Shown piece after piece: positions 4,230 through 10,853 of a stretch of 11,223 nucleotides of DNA. Source of the stretch: an uncultured Clostridia bacterium (GTDB lineage: Bacteria; Bacillota; Clostridia; Christensenellales; Aristaeellaceae). A program made the position numbers and the translations under genes. The stretch's first letter is position 1; the number at the start of each line of letters is the position of its first letter. The notes beneath the pieces were generated by a model. It was not told where the DNA came from. It made no database searches and worked only from the letters and a program-made list of their open reading frames with translations. The DNA lies in NCBI GenBank assembly GCA_947600345.1, contig CANQGC010000075.1:1-11223 (forward strand), read 5' to 3'.

Positions 4230-7022
4230 TTACGGCACGACCTTCACCTTGATGGTGTCCTTCTTGCCGTTTGCGGTCTTGACGGTGACGGTTACCGTCT
4301 TGCCGGACTTGACGCCGTGCACCGTGCCGTCGTCGTCCACCGTCGCGTACTTCTTCTGCGACTTCGAGATCGACCAGGTCAGACCCGTCTTCTCCGTCGC
4401 CGTCTCGGGCTCGATGCTCGCGTTCAGCTTCAGCGTTTCGCCGGCCTTGAGCTCGACGCCGTCCTGGAGTTCAGTCCCGTCCTCTTTGGTGATCTTCACG
4501 CTGTAGGGCAGCTTCGGGTCCACGACCGCGATTTTGATCGTCGCCGTCGCGGCCTTTTTGTTCGATTTCTTGGCCGTCGTCTCGACTTTCACCGTGACGA
4601 CGCCGAATTTGTTGCCCGTGGGCGTCACCACGCCGGTGCTTGCGTCGACCGTCGCGATCTTCCGCTGCGCCTTGCTCGAGATCGACCACTTCACGCCCGG
4701 CGTCGCCGTCGCGGGCTCAATCGTCGCCTGCAGTGCCAGCGTCTTACCCGCCTCGTAGTACAGCGGAATCTCCTTCTCGCCCTCGTTGATCGTCACCGCG
4801 CGCGGCTTGCTCGGATCGACCACCGTAATCTTTACCGTGTCGGTCAGCTGCTTTTTCTTGCTGCCGGTGCCGCCCTTCTTCTCGGTCTTGACGGTTACGG
4901 TTACGCTTCCCTCCAAATCCTTCGCCTGAAGCACGCCGGTCTGGGCGTCAATCGTGGCATACTTCTGCTGCTTCGCGGGGATCGACCAGATGACGCCGCT
5001 GCGAACCTCCTGGCCCTCCGTCACGGGCTTCATCTCGCTGTGAAGCGCCAGGGTCTCGCCCTTGTTGACGTAGAGCGGCGCGCTCGCCTTCTCGCTGATC
5101 AAGACGCTCGCCGGCATGTGCGGGTCCGTCACATTCAGCGTTACGCTCGCGCTGCGCTTCTTGCCGTTCGTGCCCTTCTTTTCCGTCGTGGCCTTGATCG
5201 TCGCCTTGCCCTGACCCACCAGCGTCACCTGGCCATCGTCGCTCACCCGTGCCACAGACTCGTCCGAGCTCGTCCACTTGACCCCCTGCACCGCCTCGGG
5301 AGGCTCCACGCTTGCCGCCAGCGCGAACGCCGCGTCGTCCGTGGTGTAGTCCAGCTTGCTCGGCTTTTCGATGCGCACCGTCTGCGGCGCGGAGATGACC
5401 GTGACCGTGCAGGTCGCGCTCTGCTTGCTGGTCTTGCCCTTCGCGGTGATGACCGCGGTGCCGGGGTTCTTCGCCGTGATTTTCCCGCCGGTCTTGCTCA
5501 CCGAAGCGACATTCGTGTCGGAGGAGGAGAAAGTATAGCTTTCCTTCTTCGACAGGCCCTCGGTGCTGGGCTTGAGTGTCACGGTCTCCTTCTGGGAGAG
5601 CGTCTTCTCGGCGAACGGCAGAATGACTGTTGCGTCGCCGACGGGTTCGGAGCCCGACTGATATTCATATCGGAACCCATAAAGCTTGCAGAACTTCTCC
5701 GCATACGATCCTTTTCCAACGACTAAAGTAATATCTAGTTTGAAAAATGTATCACCATCTTGTCCGCTAAATGGGTTATCCATGCTCGTAACACTGTTCG
5801 GAACAACGAGTCGCTTCAGCGATGTACAGTTCCGAAAAGCGTCATATTCAATACTTTTTACACTTGACGGAATATTGACCTCCGTCAAGTTGCTGCACCC
5901 GTCAAACGCCTGTTCTGGAATACTGGTAATGCCATTTGGAATGCTTACACTCTCTAAAAACCGACAGTTTATAAACGCGCGATTCGGCAATATCTGCAAT
6001 CCCTCAGGGAGTTCAACGGCCTTAATATCAAGGGCACTGCATCTCAGATTATTTGCCAGCAAGCTGGTGCTTGAAATCTTAGCAGGTAGCTTTAGAGACG
6101 TGACATGAGAGCCGAAAACTTTGTCTATATTATCTCCCTTATAATCCTCGCACTCTATAATCACGTTCTGAATCTGTTTCCCAGTATAGTCATCAAAATC
6201 ATATGCGTAATCGAATACGTGGTCTTTAAATACTATTCCACTTGTTCCCCGATCACAAAGCTCCTTTTCAAGAATGACCGTTTCAAGCGACTCACAATAC
6301 GCAAATGCCATGAGCCCAACGTACTCCACTCGTCCTGGAATCGAAACGCTCGTCAAACTTGCGCAACCTTCGAATGCGCCAGATTCAATACGGGTCAAAC
6401 TATCGGGCAAGTCAATGCTTGTGAGTGGGCAAAATATAAACGCATCGGTGCCTATCGTCTCAAGCGTGTCCGGCAAACTGACGGAAGTCAAATCATACAA
6501 TTGAGCGAAGGCTTGTTTCTCTATACTTGTAACCCCTTCTGGCACTGTAATCGACGTAATATGTTCCGGAGCTGGATTTGTAGAACGGCTATGGCTAAAT
6601 GCGCCCGTTCCTATCGCTTTTATACCCAAGTCGGAAGGGATGACGATAACCGTATCTTTTCCATGGTATTCTGTGAGCACTCCATCCACAACAACGAAAT
6701 CATCCGCCGATGAACCAAAATCCTCCAATTCCACGGAGAATTCCTCCTCGGCAACGGGTTCTGCTTCGGGCTCCTCCGCCGGGGTTTCCTCGATGGGCTC
6801 CTCTTCCGGGGCTTCGGCTTCCCGTTCAGCTTCGGGCTCCGCTTCGACTTCTTCAGCAGGCTCCTCCGCGGGCTCCACAGGCCCTTCCTCCGCCTGTTCC
6901 TCCACGAGTTCTTCCACCGACTCCGCCTCGACCGGCGCCTCCGCTTCCTCCGCGACGGCCGCCATGCCCAGCAGCAGGGCCAGGCTCAGCAGCAGCGCCA
7001 AAGCTTGCTTGATGTGCTTCAT
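4230..7022 (-). CDS. Secreted BspA-like leucine-rich repeat protein with Ig-like (BIG2) repeats
   Basis: A 930-residue exported protein, probably for adhesion or surface interaction. The signal peptide is MKHIKQALALLLSLALLLG with an AVA cleavage site near 24. Next is a low-complexity Glu/Pro/Ala linker (about 25-98). Residues about 100-460 hold roughly eight BspA/LRR_5 repeats, with cores such as LTSVSLPDTLETIGTDAF and LTEVNIPSSVKSIEYDAF, closing in SYAEKFCKLYGFRYEY. Residues about 462-930 hold five group 2 Ig-like repeats, each with a W(T/S)SS/WSIS core and a closing T-V-T-V strand. No LPXTG, S-layer or choline-binding anchor is seen; the protein ends in VKVVP, so it may be released or held by other means. 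ATG 7022 has GGAGG 7 nt upstream; the in-frame ATG at 7055 has no such site and would precede the signal peptide by 11 polar residues. The leucine-rich part is far more AT-rich than the flanks. Confidence 0.9.
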   Translation of the reverse strand: MKHIKQALALLLSLALLLGMAAVAEEAEAPVEAESVEELVEEQAEEGPVEPAEEPAEEVEAEPEAEREAEAPEEEPIEETPAEEPEAEPVAEEEFSVELEDFGSSADDFVVVDGVLTEYHGKDTVIVIPSDLGIKAIGTGAFSHSRSTNPAPEHITSITVPEGVTSIEKQAFAQLYDLTSVSLPDTLETIGTDAFIFCPLTSIDLPDSLTRIESGAFEGCASLTSVSIPGRVEYVGLMAFAYCESLETVILEKELCDRGTSGIVFKDHVFDYAYDFDDYTGKQIQNVIIECEDYKGDNIDKVFGSHVTSLKLPAKISSTSLLANNLRCSALDIKAVELPEGLQILPNRAFINCRFLESVSIPNGITSIPEQAFDGCSNLTEVNIPSSVKSIEYDAFRNCTSLKRLVVPNSVTSMDNPFSGQDGDTFFKLDITLVVGKGSYAEKFCKLYGFRYEYQSGSEPVGDATVILPFAEKTLSQKETVTLKPSTEGLSKKESYTFSSSDTNVASVSKTGGKITAKNPGTAVITAKGKTSKQSATCTVTVISAPQTVRIEKPSKLDYTTDDAAFALAASVEPPEAVQGVKWTSSDESVARVSDDGQVTLVGQGKATIKATTEKKGTNGKKRSASVTLNVTDPHMPASVLISEKASAPLYVNKGETLALHSEMKPVTEGQEVRSGVIWSIPAKQQKYATIDAQTGVLQAKDLEGSVTVTVKTEKKGGTGSKKKQLTDTVKITVVDPSKPRAVTINEGEKEIPLYYEAGKTLALQATIEPATATPGVKWSISSKAQRKIATVDASTGVVTPTGNKFGVVTVKVETTAKKSNKKAATATIKIAVVDPKLPYSVKITKEDGTELQDGVELKAGETLKLNASIEPETATEKTGLTWSISKSQKKYATVDDDGTVHGVKSGKTVTVTVKTANGKKDTIKVKVVP

Positions 7023-7076
7023 GTTCCTTCCTCCATTCTCTCGTTTGTCGATCATCCCATAAATGATTCTTCCTCT

Positions 7077-7107
7077 ATTATAAACGCCCCCCCCCCATTT
7101 CTGTCAA
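7077..7107 (-). promoter_or_regulatory. Promoter of the surface protein gene with a homopolymer in its spacer
   Basis: On the minus strand a perfect TTGACA (7107-7102) and a perfect TATAAT (7082-7077) are separated by 19 bp, two more than optimal. The spacer contains ten consecutive G (C on the plus strand, 7087-7096). Upstream of -35, 7113-7140 is A/T-rich and could act as an UP element. The predicted start near 7070 leaves a leader of about 48 nt. Confidence 0.75.
7087..7096. repeat. C10 homopolymer (candidate phase-variation tract)
   Basis: Ten C in a row on the plus strand, lying wholly between the -35 and -10 boxes of the surface protein promoter. Slipped-strand changes here would change promoter spacing: eight C would give the optimal 17 bp. 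Confidence 0.7.
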
Positions 7108-7212
7108 GGGGATTTTACATTTTCTTTCGAATTTTTTGCAAGAATCTGGCAGAATAGGCGCGCGTCGGGCGGCGCAAGCTATTGGCGATCGACCGGCAGG
7201 GAGTGAGATGCG

Positions 7213-7416
7213 ATGCAGAACAATTCCATGATTCAAACCAAGAGCCTTACGATTCTGGGCGACCAGATGCAGCACGAGTACGTTGCCTGCCGCAAGGCGG
7301 AGTTCTACGCGTCCGAGTTTGGCGATCCGCAGCTCAAGGCCGTCGCGACTCAGCTCGCGAACGACCACCGGCAGCGCTTCGACCGGCTGTTCAACTATCT
7401 GAACAGCCACGCCTGA
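7213..7416 (+). CDS. Small spore coat-associated protein (CotF operon partner)
   Basis: A 67-residue soluble, helix-forming protein. The residues TKSLTILGDQMQHE, CRKAEFYASEF and NDHRQRFDRLFNYLNSH resemble short proteins that sit beside CotF-like coat genes in Clostridia. The pattern (paired helices, HRQRFDxLFNYL) looks like a half-size version of the CotF fold. ATG 7213 follows AGGGAGTG by about 9 nt. The next coat gene begins 27 nt after its stop, so they are likely one transcript. I see no convincing sporulation sigma factor promoter upstream. The role in the coat is inferred from the neighbour and from family resemblance. Confidence 0.7.
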   Translation: MQNNSMIQTKSLTILGDQMQHEYVACRKAEFYASEFGDPQLKAVATQLANDHRQRFDRLFNYLNSHA

Positions 7417-7443
7417 CGCACAGAATTCAAGGAGGAGAAGAAG

Positions 7444-7731
7444 ATGTCCAATTGTCCGAACGGTGCCTGCTTCACGGATCAGGACCGCATGGAGGACCTG
7501 CTGGCCCAGGAGAAGTACCTGGCCGACGGTTACTCCACCTTTATTCCCGAGGCGTCTTGTCCCGAGCTCAGACAGGTGCTGAGCGACAACCTCAACGGCT
7601 GCTTCAACAACCAGTACGCCGTGTTCGACAAGATGAGCCAGCTTGGTTGGTACGCCACCAAGAACGCTCCGCAGGCGGAGATTGACGAGGCCAAGCAGAA
7701 GTTTTCCCAGATGAAGCAGCAGCTTGGCTGA
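7444..7731 (+). CDS. CotF-family spore coat protein
   Basis: A 95-residue protein with the CotF pattern: DRMEDLLAQEKYLADGYSTF at the start, a conserved acidic/proline stretch (EASCPELRQVLSDNL), then FDKMSQLGWYATKNAPQ, matching the GWY-(Q/A)TK-AP signature of the family, and a charged helical end. The short N-terminus contains two Cys (CPNGAC), which could cross-link in the coat. ATG 7444 has AAGGAGG 8 nt upstream. It is second in a two-gene unit and is followed by a hairpin and a strong terminator. It shows that the organism very probably forms endospores. Confidence 0.85.
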   Translation: MSNCPNGACFTDQDRMEDLLAQEKYLADGYSTFIPEASCPELRQVLSDNLNGCFNNQYAVFDKMSQLGWYATKNAPQAEIDEAKQKFSQMKQQLG

Positions 7732-7736
7732 ACCTC

Positions 7737-7762
7737 CCGGGTTGTTTGATAAGAGAACCCGG
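7737..7762 (+). terminator. Hairpin after the coat genes
   Basis: CCGGGTT (7737-7743) pairs with AACCCGG (7756-7762), a 7-bp stem and 12-base loop just after the CotF stop, followed by TTC and A-rich sequence. There is no T-run, so it may stabilise the 3' end or act together with the stronger terminator downstream. Confidence 0.4.
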
Positions 7763-7786
7763 TTCAAAATAGAGCGCCGGACGATC

Positions 7787-7823
7787 AAAGGCTCCAAGCC
7801 CGTTTATCGGGATTGGAGCCTTT
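7787..7823 (+). terminator. Rho-independent terminator of the spore coat operon
   Basis: AAAGGCTCCAA (7787-7797) pairs perfectly with TTGGAGCCTTT (7813-7823). The inner CCCG/CGGG (7799-7802 with 7808-7811) continues the stem across a G-A mismatch to a TTTAT loop. The T-run is short (three T), but the A/T-flanked stem is classical and could work in both directions. Confidence 0.8.
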
Positions 7824-7878
7824 CTGATGTGGGGAGATGGTTTTGGGTGGGCGGTTTATGCGGAGGTTGCGTTTGCTC

Positions 7879-7913
7879 TTTTGGCTTGGAAAGCGCTGCT
7901 TTCCAAGCCAAAA
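7879..7913. repeat. 16-bp perfect inverted repeat
   Basis: TTTTGGCTTGGAAAGC (7879-7894) and GCTTTCCAAGCCAAAA (7898-7913) are exact reverse complements around GCT. Flanked by four A and four T, it could end transcription in either direction, but it lies 50 bp beyond an already sufficient terminator. It may be a mobile palindrome. Confidence 0.85.
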
Positions 7914-7992
7914 CTCGCTTCGGGCGGCCCGCGCTTGGTGGCGGCGGGGCGTTGGTTCGGTTGGATGGAGTTTTGGATTGGGCGCGGGCCGC

Positions 7993-8029
7993 TGGGGTTA
8001 CGGGGGCTACGGGGGTTACGGGGGTTACG
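7993..8029. repeat. 9-bp tandem repeat, about four units
   Basis: Units TGGGGTTAC, GGGGGCTAC, GGGGGTTAC, GGGGGTTAC in direct tandem. The words GCTGGGGTTACGG at its start (7991-8003) recur exactly at 8276-8288, on the other side of the palindromic element. Confidence 0.85.
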
Positions 8030-8049
8030 CTGGGCGCTGCCCAGACCTG

Positions 8050-8218
8050 CTTAAGGCAACACCGCACAGATAAGGTGGTCGGCAGGCAAATGAATTTTTC
8101 GTCAGATGTGCTTGCAAATTTTGCAGGCTTGCTGGTTGCAAGTCAAAAAATTTGCAAGTGCAGATGGCGGAAAAGGCATCGCCTGACGCGCCGCCGTTCT
8201 GTGCGGTGTTGCCTTAAG
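8050..8218. mobile_element. MITE-like element with 21-bp terminal inverted repeats
   Basis: Bases 8050-8070 and 8198-8218 are perfect 21-bp inverted repeats (CTTAAGGCAACACCGCACAGA and its complement). The pairing continues imperfectly for about 17 bp more. Inside, CTTGCAAATTTT (8111-8122) pairs with AAAATTTGCAAG (8147-8158), and CTTGC/GCAAG (8128-8142) forms the tip, so the whole 169 bp folds into one long stem. The core is more AT-rich than the surroundings and encodes nothing. This fits a miniature inverted-repeat element. A structured RNA is the other possibility. No clear target-site duplication is visible, because the ends merge into further palindromes. Confidence 0.6.
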
Positions 8219-8235
8219 GGACTCTGTCCCTTAAG
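8213..8235. repeat. 23-bp palindrome overlapping the element's right end
   Basis: CTTAAGGGAC-TCT-GTCCCTTAAG is a perfect 10-bp stem with a 3-base loop. It shares CTTAAG with the terminal repeat of the 8050-8218 element. There is no T-run, so it is not an ordinary terminator. Confidence 0.85.
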
Positions 8236-8243
8236 AATTCCTG

Positions 8244-8266
8244 CCAAGGAACCTGAGGTTCCTTGG
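8244..8266. repeat. 23-bp palindrome with TGA loop
   Basis: CCAAGGAACC-TGA-GGTTCCTTGG is a perfect 10-bp stem with a 3-base loop, 8 bp after the preceding palindrome and about 37 bp beyond the degV stop. It has the same geometry (10-3-10) as its neighbour but a different sequence, as in interspersed extragenic palindromes. Confidence 0.85.
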
Positions 8267-8302
8267 ATTCTCCCTGCTGGGGTTACGGTGGGGCTTTGTG
8301 CG

Positions 8303-9133
8303 CTATTTTCCCTCGGGGGCGATGTAGCTCACGCCTACGCAGCCTCTACCCAGGTGCGCGCCGAGCACCGGGCCTACGCGGCGGCGCTCGATCTCGCGAT
8401 CCTCCCTGGCCAGCTTGATCGAGAGCCTTGCGGCCGCGTCGTCACCCAGAAAGCTCTCCACGGCCACGCGGCCGGTCGCGCCCTCGCAGAACTCCGCCAG
8501 CCGCTTGCACTGGTCGAGCTTGCCTCGGCTGATGCCGGTCTGCGCGATCGTCCCGTCGCACAGCTCCAGGATTGGCTTGATGCCCAGCACGCCGCTGGCC
8601 GCCGCCCGCACCGGGCCCAGCCTGCCGCTGCGCTTTAGCGGCGCGATGTCGTCCACGGAGAAGCAGGTGCACACACGCTCCCGCAGGCGGTTCGCCAGCC
8701 GCGCCGTGGAGGACAGGCTGCCGCCCTCGGCGATCATCCGGCTGGCCTCCCGGATCAACAGGTAGAGCCCCCCGCAGGCGCTGAGCGAATCCACCACCTG
8801 GATGTGGTGGCCGGGGATCCTGCGCGCCGCCTGGGAGGCGTTGGCGTAGGTGCCGCTGAGCTTGGAGGAGATCGTCAGGCAGAGCACGTCGTAGTCCGCC
8901 CGGCGCAGCCAGTTGAAGGTATTGATGAAGCTATTGTAGGAGGCCTGGCTGGTGCGCACGCCCGCGATGTCGTCCGCCACCTGGCGCTCCGCCGAGTCGT
9001 CGTCCTCCATGCAGCCCTCGCTGAAGCTCGCGCCGCTGGAGAGCGTGTAGCTCATGGGCACGACCACGACGCCCATCTCCGTGGCCTCCGCGTGGGTGAT
9101 GCAGGCGGTGGAATCGGTCACGATGGCGATCAC
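8303..9133 (-). CDS. DegV family fatty-acid-binding protein
   Basis: A 276-residue cytoplasmic protein, the usual DegV/FakB length. DegV proteins bind one fatty acid; FakB members present it to fatty acid kinase FakA for phosphorylation. Family signs are IAIVTDSTACI at the N-terminus, VRTSQASYNSFI (the TSQ motif), LTISSKLSGTYANASQAA, VVDSLSACGGLYLLIREA, the DDIAPLKRSGRLG segment and LGIKPILELCDG. I chose a GTG start at 9133, which overlaps the accA stop (GTGA); the protein then starts directly at the first strand of the fold. The overlap implies translational coupling with accA and so placement at the end of the fatty acid synthesis operon. Whether it is a true FakB depends on whether the genome has FakA, which is not in this window. 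Confidence 0.9.
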   Translation of the reverse strand: MIAIVTDSTACITHAEATEMGVVVVPMSYTLSSGASFSEGCMEDDDSAERQVADDIAGVRTSQASYNSFINTFNWLRRADYDVLCLTISSKLSGTYANASQAARRIPGHHIQVVDSLSACGGLYLLIREASRMIAEGGSLSSTARLANRLRERVCTCFSVDDIAPLKRSGRLGPVRAAASGVLGIKPILELCDGTIAQTGISRGKLDQCKRLAEFCEGATGRVAVESFLGDDAAARLSIKLAREDREIERRRVGPVLGAHLGRGCVGVSYIAPEGK

Positions 9134-9909
9134 TGGAAGTCGCCCCCCATCTTGCGGAAGCGCTGGTAGCGCTCCTCCAGCAGGTCGTAGGTATCCAGGG
9201 CCTGCTTTTCGCGCAGCTTGGAGGCCACCGCCGCCCGGAGCGCGTCCATGTGCGCCCCGGCGAGGTCGGTGGTGGGTATGATGCGCTCGATCACGCCCAA
9301 GCTCTTCAGATCCGTGGCCGTGAGCTTCAGGCACTCCGCCGCGCGCTCCGCCTGGGTGGAATCCTTCCACAGGATGCTCGCCGCGCCCTCCGGGGAGATG
9401 ACGGAGTAGTAGGCGTCCTCCAGCATCCAGACCTCGTCGGCCACGGCCAGCGCCAGCGCGCCGCCGCTTCCGCCCTCGCCCACGATGATGCTCAGCACCG
9501 GCGTGCGCACGGTGCTCAGTTCGTACATGTTCTCGGCGATGGCCTCCCCCTGCCCGCGCTCCTCGGCGCCCAGGCCGGGGTAGGCGCCCGCCGTGTCCAC
9601 CAGGCAGAGGATGGGCCGGTGGAACTTCTCCGCCAGCTTGATCTGGCGAAGCGCCTTGCGGTAGCCCTCCGGATTGGCCTGGCCGAAGTTGCGATAGATC
9701 TTCTCGTCGGTCGTGGAGCCCTTCTCGATGCCGATGACCGTCACCGGCGCCCCCTCCAGCAGGCCGATGCCCGCGATCACGGCGTGGTCGTCGCCGAAGC
9801 GCCGGTCGCCGTGGAGCTCGATGAAGCCGTCGATCATGCGGTCGATGTAGGTCTTGGCCGTGGGCCTCCGGTTGCTGCGGGCGGCCTGCACCGCCTCATA
9901 TGCGCGCAT
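9130..9909 (-). CDS. accA: Acetyl-CoA carboxylase carboxyltransferase subunit alpha
   Basis: A 259-residue subunit that, with AccD, transfers CO2 from carboxybiotin on AccB to acetyl-CoA to make malonyl-CoA, the first committed step of fatty acid synthesis. It shows RRPTAKTYIDRMIDGFIELH, GDRRFGDDHAVIAGIG, KIYRNFGQANPEGYRKALR, VDTAGAYPGLGAEERGQ, IVGEGGSGGALALAVAD and the oxyanion-hole region VISPEGAASILWKD. It is shorter than the E. coli protein (319) because it lacks the N-terminal extension, as in many Firmicutes. ATG 9909 shares one base with the accD stop (TGATG), and its own stop overlaps degV by 4 bp, giving tightly coupled expression. Confidence 0.97.
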   Translation of the reverse strand: MRAYEAVQAARSNRRPTAKTYIDRMIDGFIELHGDRRFGDDHAVIAGIGLLEGAPVTVIGIEKGSTTDEKIYRNFGQANPEGYRKALRQIKLAEKFHRPILCLVDTAGAYPGLGAEERGQGEAIAENMYELSTVRTPVLSIIVGEGGSGGALALAVADEVWMLEDAYYSVISPEGAASILWKDSTQAERAAECLKLTATDLKSLGVIERIIPTTDLAGAHMDALRAAVASKLREKQALDTYDLLEERYQRFRKMGGDFQ

Positions 9910-10766
9910 CACTCCGCCTCCCTTCGGTGCAGCCGCAGGATCTCCGCCAGGCGGCCGCGCAGCTCGCGGCGGTCGCACACCATGTCCACGAAGCCCTTCT
10001 CCAGCAGAAACTCCGCCCGCTGGAAGCCCGGCGGCAGCTGCTGGCGGATGGTCTGCTCGATCACCCGCTGGCCCGCGAAGCCGCACAGCGCGTTGGGCTC
10101 GGCGATGATGATGTCGCCCTCCATGGCGAAGCTGGCCATCACGCCGCCGGTGGTGGGGTCGCAGAGCACGGACACGAACAGCCCGCCCGCGTCGGAGTGG
10201 CGCTTGACCGCGCTGGTGGTCTTGGCCATCTGCATCAGCGACAGCGCGCCCTCCTGCATCCGCGCGCCGCCGGACAGGCAGAAGCCCACCACCGGCAGCT
10301 GCTTCTCTGCGGCGTGCTCGAACAGGCGGGTGATCTTTTCGCCCACGGCGGAGCCCATGGAGCCCATCATCAGCCCGGGATCCATGGCGAATATGCAGGT
10401 TTGGTTGCCGCCGATGGTGCACTCGCCGGTGATCACGCCCTCGGTCTCGCCGGACTTGATCCGCGCCTGGGTCAGCTTCTTGACGTAGTTCGGAAAGTCC
10501 AGCGGGTCGCCGCCCTGCAGCTCCGGCCAGAATTCCCAAAAGCTTCCCGGGTCGGCGAAGAAGGCGATCCGCGCCCGCGCCGGTATGCGCAGGTGGTGGT
10601 TGCACACCGGGCAGACCCCGCCGCCCCGGTGCAGCTCCTCGGACAGGTACAGCGACTTGCACTCCGGGCACGAGGTGTAGGGCTGCTCCGGGGGCTTCGG
10701 CAGCTGCGGCGCGACGGGCTTCGCGGCGGTATCGGCCTGTCCCCATCCAAACAGATTTCGGTTCAC
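9909..10766 (-). CDS. accD: Acetyl-CoA carboxylase carboxyltransferase subunit beta
   Basis: A 285-residue partner of AccA. It has an N-terminal zinc ribbon with Cys 33, 36, 52 and 55 (CPEC then CPVC, the same 2-15-2 spacing as in E. coli AccD) and a crotonase-like core with PVVGFCLSGGARMQEG, DPTTGGVMASFAMEGD, EPNALCGFAGQRVIEQT and FLLEKGFVDMV. The first 30 residues form a variable Pro-rich leader. The start is GTG at 10766: an in-frame TAA lies three codons upstream and no ATG precedes the zinc ribbon. The ribosome binding site is weak (GGAG about 11 nt upstream). The gene follows fabZ by 87 nt and overlaps accA by one base. Confidence 0.96.
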   Translation of the reverse strand: MNRNLFGWGQADTAAKPVAPQLPKPPEQPYTSCPECKSLYLSEELHRGGGVCPVCNHHLRIPARARIAFFADPGSFWEFWPELQGGDPLDFPNYVKKLTQARIKSGETEGVITGECTIGGNQTCIFAMDPGLMMGSMGSAVGEKITRLFEHAAEKQLPVVGFCLSGGARMQEGALSLMQMAKTTSAVKRHSDAGGLFVSVLCDPTTGGVMASFAMEGDIIIAEPNALCGFAGQRVIEQTIRQQLPPGFQRAEFLLEKGFVDMVCDRRELRGRLAEILRLHRREAE

Positions 10767-10853
10767 GTCGTTTTACGCTCCGTTCAAACAATCTATGGCT
10801 TCCGCGCGATTTCGAACATCCGGCTCGCGCAAACCCGCTCTCGGGCGAGGCTT

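Larger units (their letters stand above)
7824..8302. other. Gene-free, palindrome-rich intergenic region
   Basis: No frame here looks coding: the open frames on both strands give low-complexity Gly/Arg/Leu or Thr/Pro runs without ribosome binding sites or family motifs. The region consists largely of repeats and inverted repeats listed separately. It separates the spore coat operon (+) from the end of the fatty acid operon (-). Confidence 0.7.

Noticed and set aside
4230..4330. Cell-wall anchor at the end of the surface protein
   Set aside because: The C-terminus ends in the last Ig-like strand without LPXTG, a hydrophobic tail or a charged tail.
7110..7212. Sporulation sigma factor promoter for the coat genes
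   Set aside because: I looked for sigma-E, -G and -K type boxes. Only weak partial matches such as CAGAATAG near 7150 were found, not enough to call.
7078..7797. Long minus-strand open frame of 239 codons
   Set aside because: It is the antisense of the two spore coat genes: Leu/Val-rich, no ribosome binding site and no family motifs, while the plus strand shows clear CotF features.
7804..8067. Thr/Pro-rich minus-strand frame over the 9-bp repeat
   Set aside because: The VTPVTP pattern is produced by the 9-bp DNA repeat itself, and no ribosome binding site or homologous pattern supports a gene.
7724..8638. Long plus-strand open frame across the palindrome region into degV
   Set aside because: It crosses a terminator, the MITE-like element and the antisense of degV, and has no recognisable domain.
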